A DNA stretch of 64,000 nt from Candidatus Fimadaptatus faecigallinarum (GCA_018714445.1 DVNK01000024.1:62001-126000), one strand, 5' to 3'. Positions 43,469 to 51,340 are shown, numbered from the stretch's first letter. Program-made: numbers and translations. The notes: generated from the letters alone by a model not told the origin.

Positions 43469-45010
43469 ATGCTGAGATACCTGATAGGCGTGGACATAGG
43501 TACGTCCGGTACCAAGAGCATAATAGCCGACGAGACCGGCAAGGTCATCGCGTCCAAGACCGAGGAGTACCCGCTGTACACGCCGCGGCCCGGCTGGGCT
43601 GAGCAGAAGCCCGAGGACTGGTGGGAAGCCGTGGTAAAGTCGGTGCGGGCGATAGTCGCCAAGGCGCAGCTGCCCGCCGAGGCCTATGTGGGCCTGAGCC
43701 TGTCGGGGCAGATGCACGGACTGGTGCCGATGGACAAGGACATGAACGTGATACGTCCGGCGATGCTGTGGTGCGATCAGCGCACCGATCGCCAGTGCGA
43801 GTGGATAACCCAAAAGGCCGGCGGCCTGGATAAGCTCGTGTCGATGACCAACAACCGCATGCTGACCGGTTATACCGGCGGCAAGCTGCTGTGGCTGCGC
43901 GACGAGGAGCCGCAGAACTTCGAGCGCATGAAGTTGTTTTTGAATCCCAAGGACTACATCCGCTTCAAGCTGACCGGCGAGATAGCGCTGGACGTATCGG
44001 ATGCGTCGGGCACGGGCTTTTTCAACGTGCGTGAGCGCCAGTGGAGCTGGGAGCTGATAGACATAGCGGGGCTGCCGCACTCGATATTCCCCAAGTGCAT
44101 AGAGTCCACCGCGCTGGCCGGCCACATAACCGCCGAGGTCGCGGCACTCACCGGACTGCCCGAGGGGCTTAATGTATACGCCGGCGGCGGCGACGCGGTC
44201 ATACAGACCACCGGCGCGGGCCTGGTGCGTCAGGGCGTGATAGGCGTAGTCATTGGCACTGCGGGCAATGTATCGATGGGGCTTAACGGCTACAAGGACA
44301 ATCCCGGCGGCAAGCTGCAGGTGTTCTGCAACAATGAACCGGGGCTGTGGCACGCGTTTGGGTGCACACTGGCGGCGGGCGGCGCATATCGCTGGTACCG
44401 CGACGCGCTGTGCGAGGCCGACATCGAAAAGGCCCGGGCGACTGGCCGCAACGTGTACGACATAATGGGCGAGGCCGCCGAGCAGTCCCGGCCGGGCGCC
44501 AATGGCGTGATATTCGCGCCCTACCTGTCGGGCGAGCGGTGCCCGTATCCGGATGCTAATGCGCGGGGTGCGTTCTTTGGGTTGACGCTGGGCTCGACGC
44601 GCGCCGATATAACCCGTTCGGTCATGGAGGGCGTGACGTATAGCCTAAAGCAGGTCATCGATATAGCCAATCAGCTCGATCCGTCGGTGCCCAACGAAAA
44701 GGTTTACACATCGGGCGGCGGCGCGGCGTCGGCGCTGTGGCGGCAGATGCAGGCCGATATATTCAAGCTGCCGGTGTACACGATGTCGGCGGCGTCGGAG
44801 GGCGGCGCGTATGGCGCAGTGCTGGTAGCGGGCGTTGGCGCGGGCGTGTGGAAGAACCTGGCCGAGGCGATAGGCGTGATACGCGTGGAGACCGAGACTC
44901 TGCCCAATCCGGCCAACTTCGCGGCGTACGAGGATGCGTATTCCGTATACAGCGAGCTGTACCCTGCGCTCAAGCCGGTATATGACAAGGCTGCGCAGAT
45001 CTGGAACTGA
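43469..45010 (+). CDS. xylB: Xylulokinase
   Basis: FGGY sugar kinase phosphorylating D-xylulose to xylulose-5-phosphate. The 513 residues show the N-terminal phosphate loop LIGVDIGTSGTKSIIAD, the substrate motif SLSGQMHGLV, WCDQRTDRQ, and the C-terminal domain with GVVIGTAGNVSMGLNG and YTSGGGAASALWRQMQADI. SGQMHG is typical of xylulokinases rather than glycerol or gluconate kinases. GAGGGGG precedes the ATG. The promoter shares a motif with that of the GH51 arabinofuranosidase gene. No xylose isomerase gene is in the window. Confidence 0.9.
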   Translation: MLRYLIGVDIGTSGTKSIIADETGKVIASKTEEYPLYTPRPGWAEQKPEDWWEAVVKSVRAIVAKAQLPAEAYVGLSLSGQMHGLVPMDKDMNVIRPAMLWCDQRTDRQCEWITQKAGGLDKLVSMTNNRMLTGYTGGKLLWLRDEEPQNFERMKLFLNPKDYIRFKLTGEIALDVSDASGTGFFNVRERQWSWELIDIAGLPHSIFPKCIESTALAGHITAEVAALTGLPEGLNVYAGGGDAVIQTTGAGLVRQGVIGVVIGTAGNVSMGLNGYKDNPGGKLQVFCNNEPGLWHAFGCTLAAGGAYRWYRDALCEADIEKARATGRNVYDIMGEAAEQSRPGANGVIFAPYLSGERCPYPDANARGAFFGLTLGSTRADITRSVMEGVTYSLKQVIDIANQLDPSVPNEKVYTSGGGAASALWRQMQADIFKLPVYTMSAASEGGAYGAVLVAGVGAGVWKNLAEAIGVIRVETETLPNPANFAAYEDAYSVYSELYPALKPVYDKAAQIWN

Positions 45011-45945
45011 GGGCTTATGTTACCTGAATTGCGGCGCTGGGCGGCGCTGAGCATACGGCGGACGCGGTCATGCGCGCCCGCCGGTATTTTGCGCTGGCGC
45101 AGCAAGGCGTATCGATCATTCGGTGAGGTATGCGAATCATTCCGCCGTGTGTCGTGCGCATGCCGGCAGGCGCGGTCAGGCCAGTGACAAAACTGAGCTT
45201 AAAGGCTTTTGAGTTCGAGCTTGCGTGCGGCGTGAACTAGTCCGAGTCTATCGAAATGTCGAGTTTTTATGTGCGCGCCATCGGTCATACAGACGCCATG
45301 CGATGGAGCGCGCAGACGTGCGTATGCATATGTACGAGCGATTCCGCGTCGAAGCGCATAGCCATGCGTATGCATATGTACGAGCGATCCAGCGACGAAG
45401 CGCACGGCCGTGCATCTGCATATGTGCAAGCGGCTCCGTGACAAAGCGCACAACCGCGCATCTGCATATGTGCAAGCGGTTCTGCGACGAAGCGCGCAGC
45501 CGTGCATCTGCACATGTGCGTGCACTCCAAGGCGAAGCGCACAGCCGTGCATCTGCATATGTACGAGCGATGCCGCGACGAAGCGCACAACCGCACATCT
45601 GCATATGTACAAGCGACTCCAAGACGAAACGCACAACTGCGCATATGCGCATGTGCAAGCGCCCAAAGACCAAGCGCGCAGCCATGCACATGTGCGTGCA
45701 ACCATAGGCGAAGTGCGCAGCCGCACATCTGCATATGTGCAAGCGGTGCCGCAACGAAGCACATAGCCGTTCATTTATACTTGTGCAAGCGCCCCCGCAA
45801 CGAATCGCACAGCCATGCATCTGCATGCAAATGGGCGATAAATGCAGCGCCGCATATGTCCCTGTGACATAAACCGCGATTTCGCCCGCAAAAGGCGCAG
45901 GCATGGCTGAACTGCGCTCAGAACCGTAGAACGTCAGGCGAGGTG
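45011..45945. other. Spacer largely made of tandem repeats
   Basis: About 930 bases between xylB and trmO. The central half is the 46-bp repeat array (45318-45835). Nothing recognisable in the flanks apart from CGAGGTG before trmO. Frames open on both strands are by-products of the stop-free repeat unit. Confidence 0.6.
45318..45835. repeat. 46-bp tandem repeat, about 11 degenerate copies
   Basis: GCATATG or a close variant marks units at 45326, 45372, 45418, 45464, 45510 (GCACATG), 45555 and 45601, mostly 46 bases apart; degenerate units continue to about 45835. Typical content is GCATATGT-(A/G)C-(A/G)AGCG followed by CGACGAAGCGCA. Unit length is not a multiple of three. Confidence 0.9.
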
Positions 45946-46665
45946 ATGAATGTGGAGATAGCGCCGATAGCGCATATACGCACCGACTTTCCAACCAAGT
46001 TCGGGTTGCCGCGGCAGAGCGGACTGGTCGAGGAGTTGCGCGGCGTGGTCGAGTTCGAGCCGGAGTACCGTCAGGCCGAGGCGGTGCGCGGGCTGGACGG
46101 GTTTTCGCATATATGGCTGATATGGGGATTTTCACAGGCCAGACGCACGGGCTGGTCGGCCACAGTGCGGCCGCCGCGGCTGGGCGGCAATGTGCGCATG
46201 GGCGTGTTTGCGACGCGCTCGCCGTTTCGGCCCAATGGGCTTGGGCTGTCGTGCGTGCGGCTGGAGGCGGTGGAGTTGGATGCGCGGCGGGGGCCGTTGC
46301 TGCATGTGGCCGGCATAGACATGCTGGACGGCACGCCGGTTTACGATGTGAAGCCCTACGTGCCGGTGGCCGACTGCCGGACGGATGCGCGTGAGGGCTT
46401 TACAGGGCGCACGCGGCAGCACAGTCTGAAGGTAGACTTTCCGGAGGCGCTGCTTGCGCTGATACCCTCGGACAAGCGTGCGGCGCTGATGGGCGCGCTG
46501 GCACAGGACCCGCGCCCCGGCTATGAGGACGACCCGGCGCGGCGGTATGGCGTGGAGTTCGCCGGGTTTGACGTGCGGTTTAATGTGCAGGGGGACGAGC
46601 TGAAGGTGTGCCAGGTGGTGCCAATGGCTGGCGCGCACGCCGATGTGCCCGGGCGCATAGACTGA
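45946..46665 (+). CDS. trmO: tRNA (N6-threonylcarbamoyladenosine-37) methyltransferase TrmO
   Basis: Methylates t6A37 of ANN-decoding tRNAs to m6t6A. The 239 residues match the TrmO/YaeB (TsaA) family: IAHIRTDFPTKFGLPRQSGL, GLDGFSHIWLIWGF, PPRLGGNVRMGVFATRSPFRPNGLG (SAM-binding/dimer region), DMLDGTPVYDVKPYVP, and the C-terminal extension YGVEFAGFDVRFN. Start: ATG 45946 or GTG 45952, both close behind GAGGTG (45940-45945). Modified t6A tRNAs include those reading ATA, heavily used here. It stands alone after a repeat-filled spacer. Confidence 0.92.
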   Translation: MNVEIAPIAHIRTDFPTKFGLPRQSGLVEELRGVVEFEPEYRQAEAVRGLDGFSHIWLIWGFSQARRTGWSATVRPPRLGGNVRMGVFATRSPFRPNGLGLSCVRLEAVELDARRGPLLHVAGIDMLDGTPVYDVKPYVPVADCRTDAREGFTGRTRQHSLKVDFPEALLALIPSDKRAALMGALAQDPRPGYEDDPARRYGVEFAGFDVRFNVQGDELKVCQVVPMAGAHADVPGRID

Positions 46666-46812
46666 CTATGCGCGGCTGGACTGTGGCGGAGCATGTGCGC
46701 CGCACAGGCGCGCCGGGGAGGCTATGGGGCGGCAGGTGGCTTTTATGGGCTTTGGCATGATGCCCGACATGAAAAAAGTGGCGGCCAATTGCTGCCAGGC
46801 GGCCTGTTCCCC

Positions 46813-46841
46813 TTGACTGGATGGCTAAAAGGGCCTATAAT
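46813..46841 (+). promoter_or_regulatory. Promoter of ireB
   Basis: TTGACT (46813-46818), 17 bases, TATAAT (46836-46841), near-consensus, 53 bases before the ireB start. Confidence 0.88.
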
Positions 46842-46894
46842 GTTTGTATATTGTCAAACAGCCAGTGGTCAATACCAAGGGAGGCGAACAACCA

Positions 46895-47164
46895 ATGAGT
46901 GACAGATTTGGCGAGACGATGCAGTTCAATAGCCGCAACGCCGATATACCAGATGCCAAAAGCATTATTATGAGCGTGTATGCCGCGCTCAAGGCCAAGG
47001 GCTACGACCCGATAACCCAGATTGTGGGTTACATCATCTCGGGCGACCCGACCTATATAACCAGCTATAATAATGCGCGCTCGATGATAAAGCGGTTGGA
47101 GCGCGACGAGATACTGGAGGAGCTGGTGCGCTTTTATGTGCGCTCAAACGAGGGCAAGCGCTGA
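46895..47164 (+). CDS. ireB: IreB-family regulatory phosphoprotein (UPF0297)
   Basis: A small protein of 89 residues; in Enterococcus IreB is phosphorylated on N-terminal threonines by the PASTA kinase IreK and affects cephalosporin resistance. The family core is clear: FGETMQFNSRN, VYAALKAKGYDPITQIVGYIISGDPTYITSYNNAR and RDEILEELVRFYV. Thr8 is the best phosphorylation candidate. ATG 46895 follows GGGAGG; upstream frame to 46844 lacks a site. In Firmicutes ireB is usually followed by ruvX; here an aldo-keto reductase gene lies between them. No PASTA kinase gene is in the window. Confidence 0.94.
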   Translation: MSDRFGETMQFNSRNADIPDAKSIIMSVYAALKAKGYDPITQIVGYIISGDPTYITSYNNARSMIKRLERDEILEELVRFYVRSNEGKR

Positions 47165-48110
47165 GTTAGGCCGCGCGGTGCTGGGACGCACCGGCATTGA
47201 GGTGTCGCGGCTGTGCTTTGGCGCACTGACGCTTAGCCCATTGCAATGCGACCTGCCGCCCGAGCGCGGCGCAGAGTTGATACTCTATGCCCATTCGCGC
47301 GGCGTCGACTTTGTCGATACAGCCGAATACTATCGCAATTATGCCCATATCAAGCCGGCTTTGGCGCGGGAACCGTCGATAAAGGTCGCCGCCAAGGCCT
47401 ATTGTTATGACAAAAAGACCGCGCAGGCCTCGCTGGAGGGCGCGATGCGCGGATTGGGCCGTGACTATATAGACATTTTCGAACTGCATGAGCAGGAGGA
47501 CATACATACGTTGCGCGGCCACCGCGAGGCGCTGGATTATTTAAACGAGCAGAAGGCGCGCGGATATATAGGTGCGGTGGGCGTATCTACCCATCATGTC
47601 GAATGCGTGCACGCGGCGGTCTACTTTGGCGGCGTGGACGTGATATTCCCGATAATAAATATAGATGGTCTGGGCATACAGGGCGGCACGCGCGCTGACA
47701 TGGAGCGCGAGATAGTGCGCGCGGCACAGGCGGGCGTGGGGCTGTATGCTATGAAGGCGCTGGGCGGCGGCCACCTGATAGCGCGGCGCGAGCAGGCGCT
47801 GGAGTATGTGCTGGGGCTGCCGGGCATAGCGTCGGTGGCCGTGGGCATGAAGAGCGAGGATGAGATCGACTGCAACGTGGCGCTGTTCGAGGGACGCCGC
47901 CCGGCCGAAGACACGCTCAGAAGGCTGGCGGGCGAGCACAGGCGGCTGATGATACACGACTGGTGTCAGGGCTGCGGACGATGCGTGGCGCGGTGCGGTC
48001 AGGGTGCGCTGAGCCTGGTCGAAGGGCATGCGCAGGTGGACGAGTCCAGGTGTGTGCTGTGCGGGTACTGCGCGGGCGTGTGCCCCGAGTTCTGCATAAA
48101 GGTCTGCTGA
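47136..48110 (+). CDS. Aldo-keto reductase with C-terminal double [4Fe-4S] domain
   Basis: A 324-residue AKR: LGRTGIEVSRLCFGALTLS, the catalytic Asp/Tyr in VDFVDTAEYYRNY, KVAAKAYCYDKKTAQASLEGAM with the barrel lysine, and YIDIFELHEQE. The C-terminal 50 residues carry two [4Fe-4S] motifs, CQGCGRCVARC and CVLCGYCAGVCPEFC. NAD(P)H-linked carbonyl chemistry or ferredoxin-coupled reduction is possible; substrate unknown. The start is uncertain: ATG 47136 lies inside ireB (29-base overlap) with AGGAG 15 bases upstream; GTG 47178 would give VLGRTG directly but has no binding site. Confidence 0.85.
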   Translation: MCAQTRASAELGRAVLGRTGIEVSRLCFGALTLSPLQCDLPPERGAELILYAHSRGVDFVDTAEYYRNYAHIKPALAREPSIKVAAKAYCYDKKTAQASLEGAMRGLGRDYIDIFELHEQEDIHTLRGHREALDYLNEQKARGYIGAVGVSTHHVECVHAAVYFGGVDVIFPIINIDGLGIQGGTRADMEREIVRAAQAGVGLYAMKALGGGHLIARREQALEYVLGLPGIASVAVGMKSEDEIDCNVALFEGRRPAEDTLRRLAGEHRRLMIHDWCQGCGRCVARCGQGALSLVEGHAQVDESRCVLCGYCAGVCPEFCIKVC

Positions 48111-48330
48111 GTACAGTCATGATCGGCGCGGTCGCGCGAACGCCGCAATTAAAGCGCATTTGGCGGCGCGTTAAGAGCCGCGAGGCCGGCGCCGGCGTGC
48201 TGCGCTAAACGGGATATATTGCGCGCCCGCGCTGTTTACGGCTTTCGGGTTTGGCGCGGTGAACGCTGAGCGGCAGGCTAATGTTGGATTAAATCAACGC
48301 TGGCGCCATATGGGTTTCATACTTTACGCA

Positions 48331-48336
48331 TATAAT
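48331..48336 (+). promoter_or_regulatory. -10 element before ruvX
   Basis: A perfect TATAAT, 25 bases before the GTG start, suggests a separate promoter for the ruvX-DUF1292 gene. No good -35 is seen. Confidence 0.5.
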
Positions 48337-48361
48337 CATTGCGAGCGAGGAGCGTTGCTAC

Positions 48362-49135
48362 GTGGATGGCATTAAGCGCATATTGGCGCTGGACGTGGGC
48401 GAGAGGCGCATAGGAGTTGCGGTCAGCGACCCGTTGGGACTGACGGCGCAGAGCGTGGATACGATAAAGCGCACCAGCCTGCGCGCGGATCTGGATGCGA
48501 TAGCGGCGCTGCTTGAGCGCTATGGCACCGACAGGATACTGGTGGGGCTGCCCAGCACGCTCAGCGGTCAGGAGGGCATGCAGGCGCGCATAACGCGTGA
48601 GTTTGCCGCCCATCTTACGGGGCGCGGGTGGCAGGTGCGGTTTTACGACGAGCGCATGACCACGGCGATAGCGCGCGGCGCGCTGATAGAGAGCGGCATG
48701 CGCCGCGACAAGCGCAAGCAGTACATAGACCGCGTGGCGGCGACGCTCATATTGCAGGGTTTCCTGGACAGCGGGGGCTGGAAAGACGCGCGATATAGAT
48801 TCACAGGGAGCGAGGTATTTCGTATAATGGACGAAAAGTACGATGGAAACATGGATTTTGACGGCGTGGTCGAGCTGGTCGACGAGGATGGTCAGAACGT
48901 TAAGTTCGAGTTCCTGATGATGCTCGAGCATGAGGGTGCCAACTATCTGCTGCTGACGCCTGCCGAGGAGATAGACGGCGTGGATGAGGACGAGGTCGTC
49001 ATACTGCGCGTGGACGAGGACGAAAATGGCGAGGACGTCTACGTATCGGTCGACGACGAAAAGCTGCTGGAGACGCTGTTCGACAAGTATCTGAAGATGG
49101 TCGAAAGCGAAGAGGACGAGGACGACGGCGAATAA
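48362..49135 (+). CDS. ruvX: RuvX (YqgF) nuclease fused in frame to a DUF1292 domain
   Basis: Residues 1-140 are RuvX/YqgF, an RNase-H-fold protein implicated in Holliday-junction resolution and 16S rRNA 5' maturation: ILALDVGERRIGVAVSDPLG, DRILVGLPSTLSG, RFYDERMTTAIARGALI and QYIDRVAATLILQGFLD. Residues about 166-257 are a DUF1292 domain (DFDGVVELVDEDGQNVKFEF, NYLLLTPAEE, VVILRVDEDENGEDVYV, acidic tail). These are usually separate neighbouring genes; here there is no stop between them. Met156 (ATG 48827) with GAGG 11 bases upstream would be a natural start for a free DUF1292 protein. The start is GTG 48362 after CGAGGAG; the nearby ATG is out of frame. Confidence 0.88.
   Translation: MDGIKRILALDVGERRIGVAVSDPLGLTAQSVDTIKRTSLRADLDAIAALLERYGTDRILVGLPSTLSGQEGMQARITREFAAHLTGRGWQVRFYDERMTTAIARGALIESGMRRDKRKQYIDRVAATLILQGFLDSGGWKDARYRFTGSEVFRIMDEKYDGNMDFDGVVELVDEDGQNVKFEFLMMLEHEGANYLLLTPAEEIDGVDEDEVVILRVDEDENGEDVYVSVDDEKLLETLFDKYLKMVESEEDEDDGE
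48800..48828 (+). promoter_or_regulatory. Possible internal promoter at the RuvX-DUF1292 junction
   Basis: TTCACA (48800-48805), 17 bases, TATAAT (48823-48828), inside the coding sequence. The -10 overlaps the ATG of Met156, so a transcript from it would start just after that codon; ATG 48850 (Met of MDFDG) would be the next start. Could be chance. Confidence 0.35.
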
Positions 49136-49158
49136 TTCGCCATCATATATGGACGATG

Positions 49159-49206
49159 AGCGGCTCCCGGCTGCGCGCATTGCGTGGCTGGGAGCCGCTT
49201 TATTTG
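49159..49206 (+). terminator. Terminator of ruvX-DUF1292
   Basis: A 10-bp stem AGCGGCTCCC/GGGAGCCGCT (49159-49168 with 49190-49199) followed by TTATTT, 23 bases after the stop. Confidence 0.85.
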
Positions 49207-49974
49207 TGAGGCATAGATTAAGCCACCAGGCATGCAAAGGCGTCAACCGGCGCAGTTTACGGCAGTATGCGCACAAAGGCGGACGTCGAGACAGCAAACG
49301 CATGCGCATAGTGTAATGGATCGGGAGCTATCGCGCGAGGCGCAAAATGACAGGTGATTGTGGTCGTGAGCGCTGTAAGGCGGCATGCGCGGTACAAAAC
49401 GGTATGCACGGTGCAAGGTGTGGTATGCGTTGTGCAAGGCAGCATGCGTGGTGCAAGGCGGCATGCGCGGTGCAAGGCAGCATGCGCAGTACAAAGCGGC
49501 ATGTGCGGTGCAAGGCGGCATGGACGCTGCAAGACGGTATGCGCAGTGCAAGGTAGCGTGGACGATGCAAGGCAGTATATGCGGCGCAAAGCGATATGGA
49601 CGCTGCAAAGCGGCATGTGCGGTGCAATGCGATATGCGCAGTGCAAAACGATATACACGCTGCAAGGCGGCATGCGCAGTGCAAGGCGGCATGCGCAGTA
49701 CAAGACAGCATGCGCGATGCAATGCGGCATGGACGATGCAAGACGGCATGCGCAGTACAAGGCGGCATGGACGATGCAAGGCGGCATGCGCAGTGCAAGG
49801 CAGCATGGACGATGCAAAGCAGCATGGACGGTGCAAAGCGACATGCACGGCGCAAAACGGTATACACGCTGCAAGGCGGTCAAGTTCTGCGCCGCGCAGA
49901 ACACAGGCATTGCCGCCATGCCCAGGCGTCCCCGTACAGATACCGCCAGGCAAGCAGCCCGAGTTAAAGCCGGC
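49207..49974. other. Spacer dominated by a 19-bp repeat array
   Basis: About 770 bases between convergent genes. The array at 49365-49880 fills most of it. All frames, on both strands, remain open for long distances simply because the unit has no stop codon; none has a ribosome binding site. Confidence 0.6.
49365..49880. repeat. 19-bp tandem repeat, about 27 copies
   Basis: Units such as GGCGGCATGCGCAGTGCAA follow one another without spacers: GCATG starts at 49689, 49708, 49727, 49746 and 49765, 19 bases apart each. Variants swap GCGCAGTG with GGACGATG or GCGCGGTG. The longest array in copy number in the window. Confidence 0.92.
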
Positions 49975-50277
49975 TCACGGTTGCCCGCCGTCGGTGCAGA
50001 CGTCCCAGCGCGGCGCATAGGGGATCGGGCAGCGGTTCATGCGCTTGGCGGCGCGGACCTGCGCGTAGCACCCGCACAGCCGGCAGGTGTATTGCATCAG
50101 GTGTTCGCAGTCCGCGCATATGCTCAGCCGGCGCTCAAACTCCTGCGGGCTTACGCGCATGTCTGCGGGCAGCTCGGATACGTAATCGTCCAGGTACTTG
50201 AGCAGTTCGGCTTCGGGCACGTCGCGCATCAGGCATCTGCGGCACAGTATCGCGCCGCCCTCGTAACGGCCGGTCAC
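49975..50277 (-). CDS. DUF6171 family cysteine-rich protein
   Basis: A 100-residue protein with nine cysteines, arranged as LCRRC (C12, C15), ICADC (C54, C57), CRLCGC (C65, C68, C70), C83 and C94; zinc or iron-sulfur binding is likely. The core DMRVSPQEFERRLSICADCEHL is typical of DUF6171, a clostridial family without known function. The GTG start overlaps the stop of the upstream ArsR-type gene (GTGA), with GGGAGG 9 bases before it, so the two are coupled. The much longer open frame upstream is the out-of-frame shadow of the regulator. Confidence 0.8.
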   Translation of the reverse strand: MTGRYEGGAILCRRCLMRDVPEAELLKYLDDYVSELPADMRVSPQEFERRLSICADCEHLMQYTCRLCGCYAQVRAAKRMNRCPIPYAPRWDVCTDGGQP

Positions 50278-51203
50278 GCGGCATCGCCTCCCGAGCTCTC
50301 GAATACCATGCGCATGGTTATGCCCTGGTTGTAATTGCCGAAGCCGCGGCCGTACAGCGTCAGCCCGCCGGCGTGCGCGGCGATCTCGGGTGCGCTTATG
50401 CGGTAGCGTATTTCGCCGCCGGACACTATGTTCAGGTCGTCCAGCGTGTAGTGGCCTATGCGCGCGCCGTCTATGAACGCGCCCTGACGGTTTATGACCA
50501 GCGGCTTGAGCAGTCCATACTGATTCAGGCCGTATACCCACCAATCGGGCGTATACGCGCCGCGCTTGAGGCCGAAGTCGCCCGGGCTGGTCCAGTAGCC
50601 CAGCTCCACGCCGTTGATCGAGAAGTATATGTCGCTGGGCCAGTCCTCGTTGAAGCCCTTGGCCTCGCTGGCCAGCTCCTGAGTGAGTTGCAGCTCTATC
50701 AGGCGCTGATTGGGCTGCATGTAGTTGGGCAGGCGGTATTCCAGGTAGCCCGACCGCATCCACAGCAGCGCGGCATAGACCCGCTCCGGGTCGTCGAACA
50801 CGCGCGGATCGTCGAACTGGCCCAGCCTGCGCTCGGTCGTGGCCACGCCGCAGGTGGGCCGCGCTTCGTATGCCACATAGCTGCCTATCGGTATTTCGGC
50901 GTCATATGTGTTGCGGCGCTGTTGCTCGTAGAGCAGGTTCAGCATGAACTTGCTTTCGCGCAGGCGGCAACGCTTTTGTATGCCGCGCTTGCCGGACACA
51001 GTCTCTATCGATATCACGCCAGCCTCTTCAAGCAGGCGGATGTGCGCGGTCATAGCCGAATTGGTTACGCCCATCATGTCGGACAGTTCGTTCAGGTTCA
51101 TGCCCTGCGCCTGGCCCAACAACTGCACTATCTTTAGCCTTGTGGGGCTTGCCAGCGCCTTGCACAGGTTCATCAGCTGTTCGCTGTCGTTTACTTCAAG
51201 CAT
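50274..51203 (-). CDS. ArsR-type winged-helix regulator with large C-terminal domain
   Basis: A 309-residue regulator. Residues 8-85 form an ArsR-like winged helix: LMNLCKALASPTRLKIVQLL, GMNLNELSDMMGVTNSAMTAHIRLL (recognition helix), EEAGVISIETVSGKRGIQKRC (wing). No metal-binding cysteines of classical ArsR are seen. The remaining 220 residues are β-rich with carbohydrate-module-like strands (YFSINGVELGYWTSPGDFG, WWVYGLNQYGLLKPLVIN), so a sugar ligand is plausible. It diverges from the GH51 arabinofuranosidase gene, whose promoter it may control. Start ATG 51203; AGGAG lies 14 bases upstream, a long spacing. Coupled to the DUF6171 gene downstream. Confidence 0.85.
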   Translation of the reverse strand: MLEVNDSEQLMNLCKALASPTRLKIVQLLGQAQGMNLNELSDMMGVTNSAMTAHIRLLEEAGVISIETVSGKRGIQKRCRLRESKFMLNLLYEQQRRNTYDAEIPIGSYVAYEARPTCGVATTERRLGQFDDPRVFDDPERVYAALLWMRSGYLEYRLPNYMQPNQRLIELQLTQELASEAKGFNEDWPSDIYFSINGVELGYWTSPGDFGLKRGAYTPDWWVYGLNQYGLLKPLVINRQGAFIDGARIGHYTLDDLNIVSGGEIRYRISAPEIAAHAGGLTLYGRGFGNYNQGITMRMVFESSGGDAA

Positions 51204-51241
51204 TGGCTTTACTGACGCTCCTATTATTCAGAATCAGGTTT

Positions 51242-51270
51242 ATTATATCATGTGAGCGCGTCCGATTCAA
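51242..51270 (-). promoter_or_regulatory. Promoter of the ArsR-type regulator gene
   Basis: On the minus strand TTGAAT (51270-51265), 17 bases, TATAAT (51247-51242), ending 38 bases before the start codon. Confidence 0.8.
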
Positions 51271-51311
51271 TGGCTGGACGCCGCGTCCACAGCAAAAGTT
51301 TTGCGCAATGA

Positions 51312-51340
51312 TTGACAAAATGTGCGTACGATGCTATCAT
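51312..51340 (+). promoter_or_regulatory. Promoter of the GH51 gene with shared operator-like motif
   Basis: TTGACA (51312-51317), 17 bases, TATCAT (51335-51340). The upstream GCAATGATTG (51305-51314) and the block ATTGACAAAATG are shared with the xylB promoter. CGCA and TGCG flank the -35 symmetrically. Confidence 0.85.

Noticed and set aside
45225-45867. Open frames on both strands across the 46-bp repeats
   Set aside because: Unit length is not a multiple of three, frames interchange between copies, and no start signal is present.
49365-49880. CRISPR array
   Set aside because: Units adjoin directly with no unique spacers and no cas genes lie in the window.
49257-50018. Long Cys-rich open frames on the minus strand across the 19-bp repeats (up to about 250 codons)
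   Set aside because: All frames on both strands are open because the unit has no stop codon; no ribosome binding site, and the frame runs into DUF6171 out of phase.
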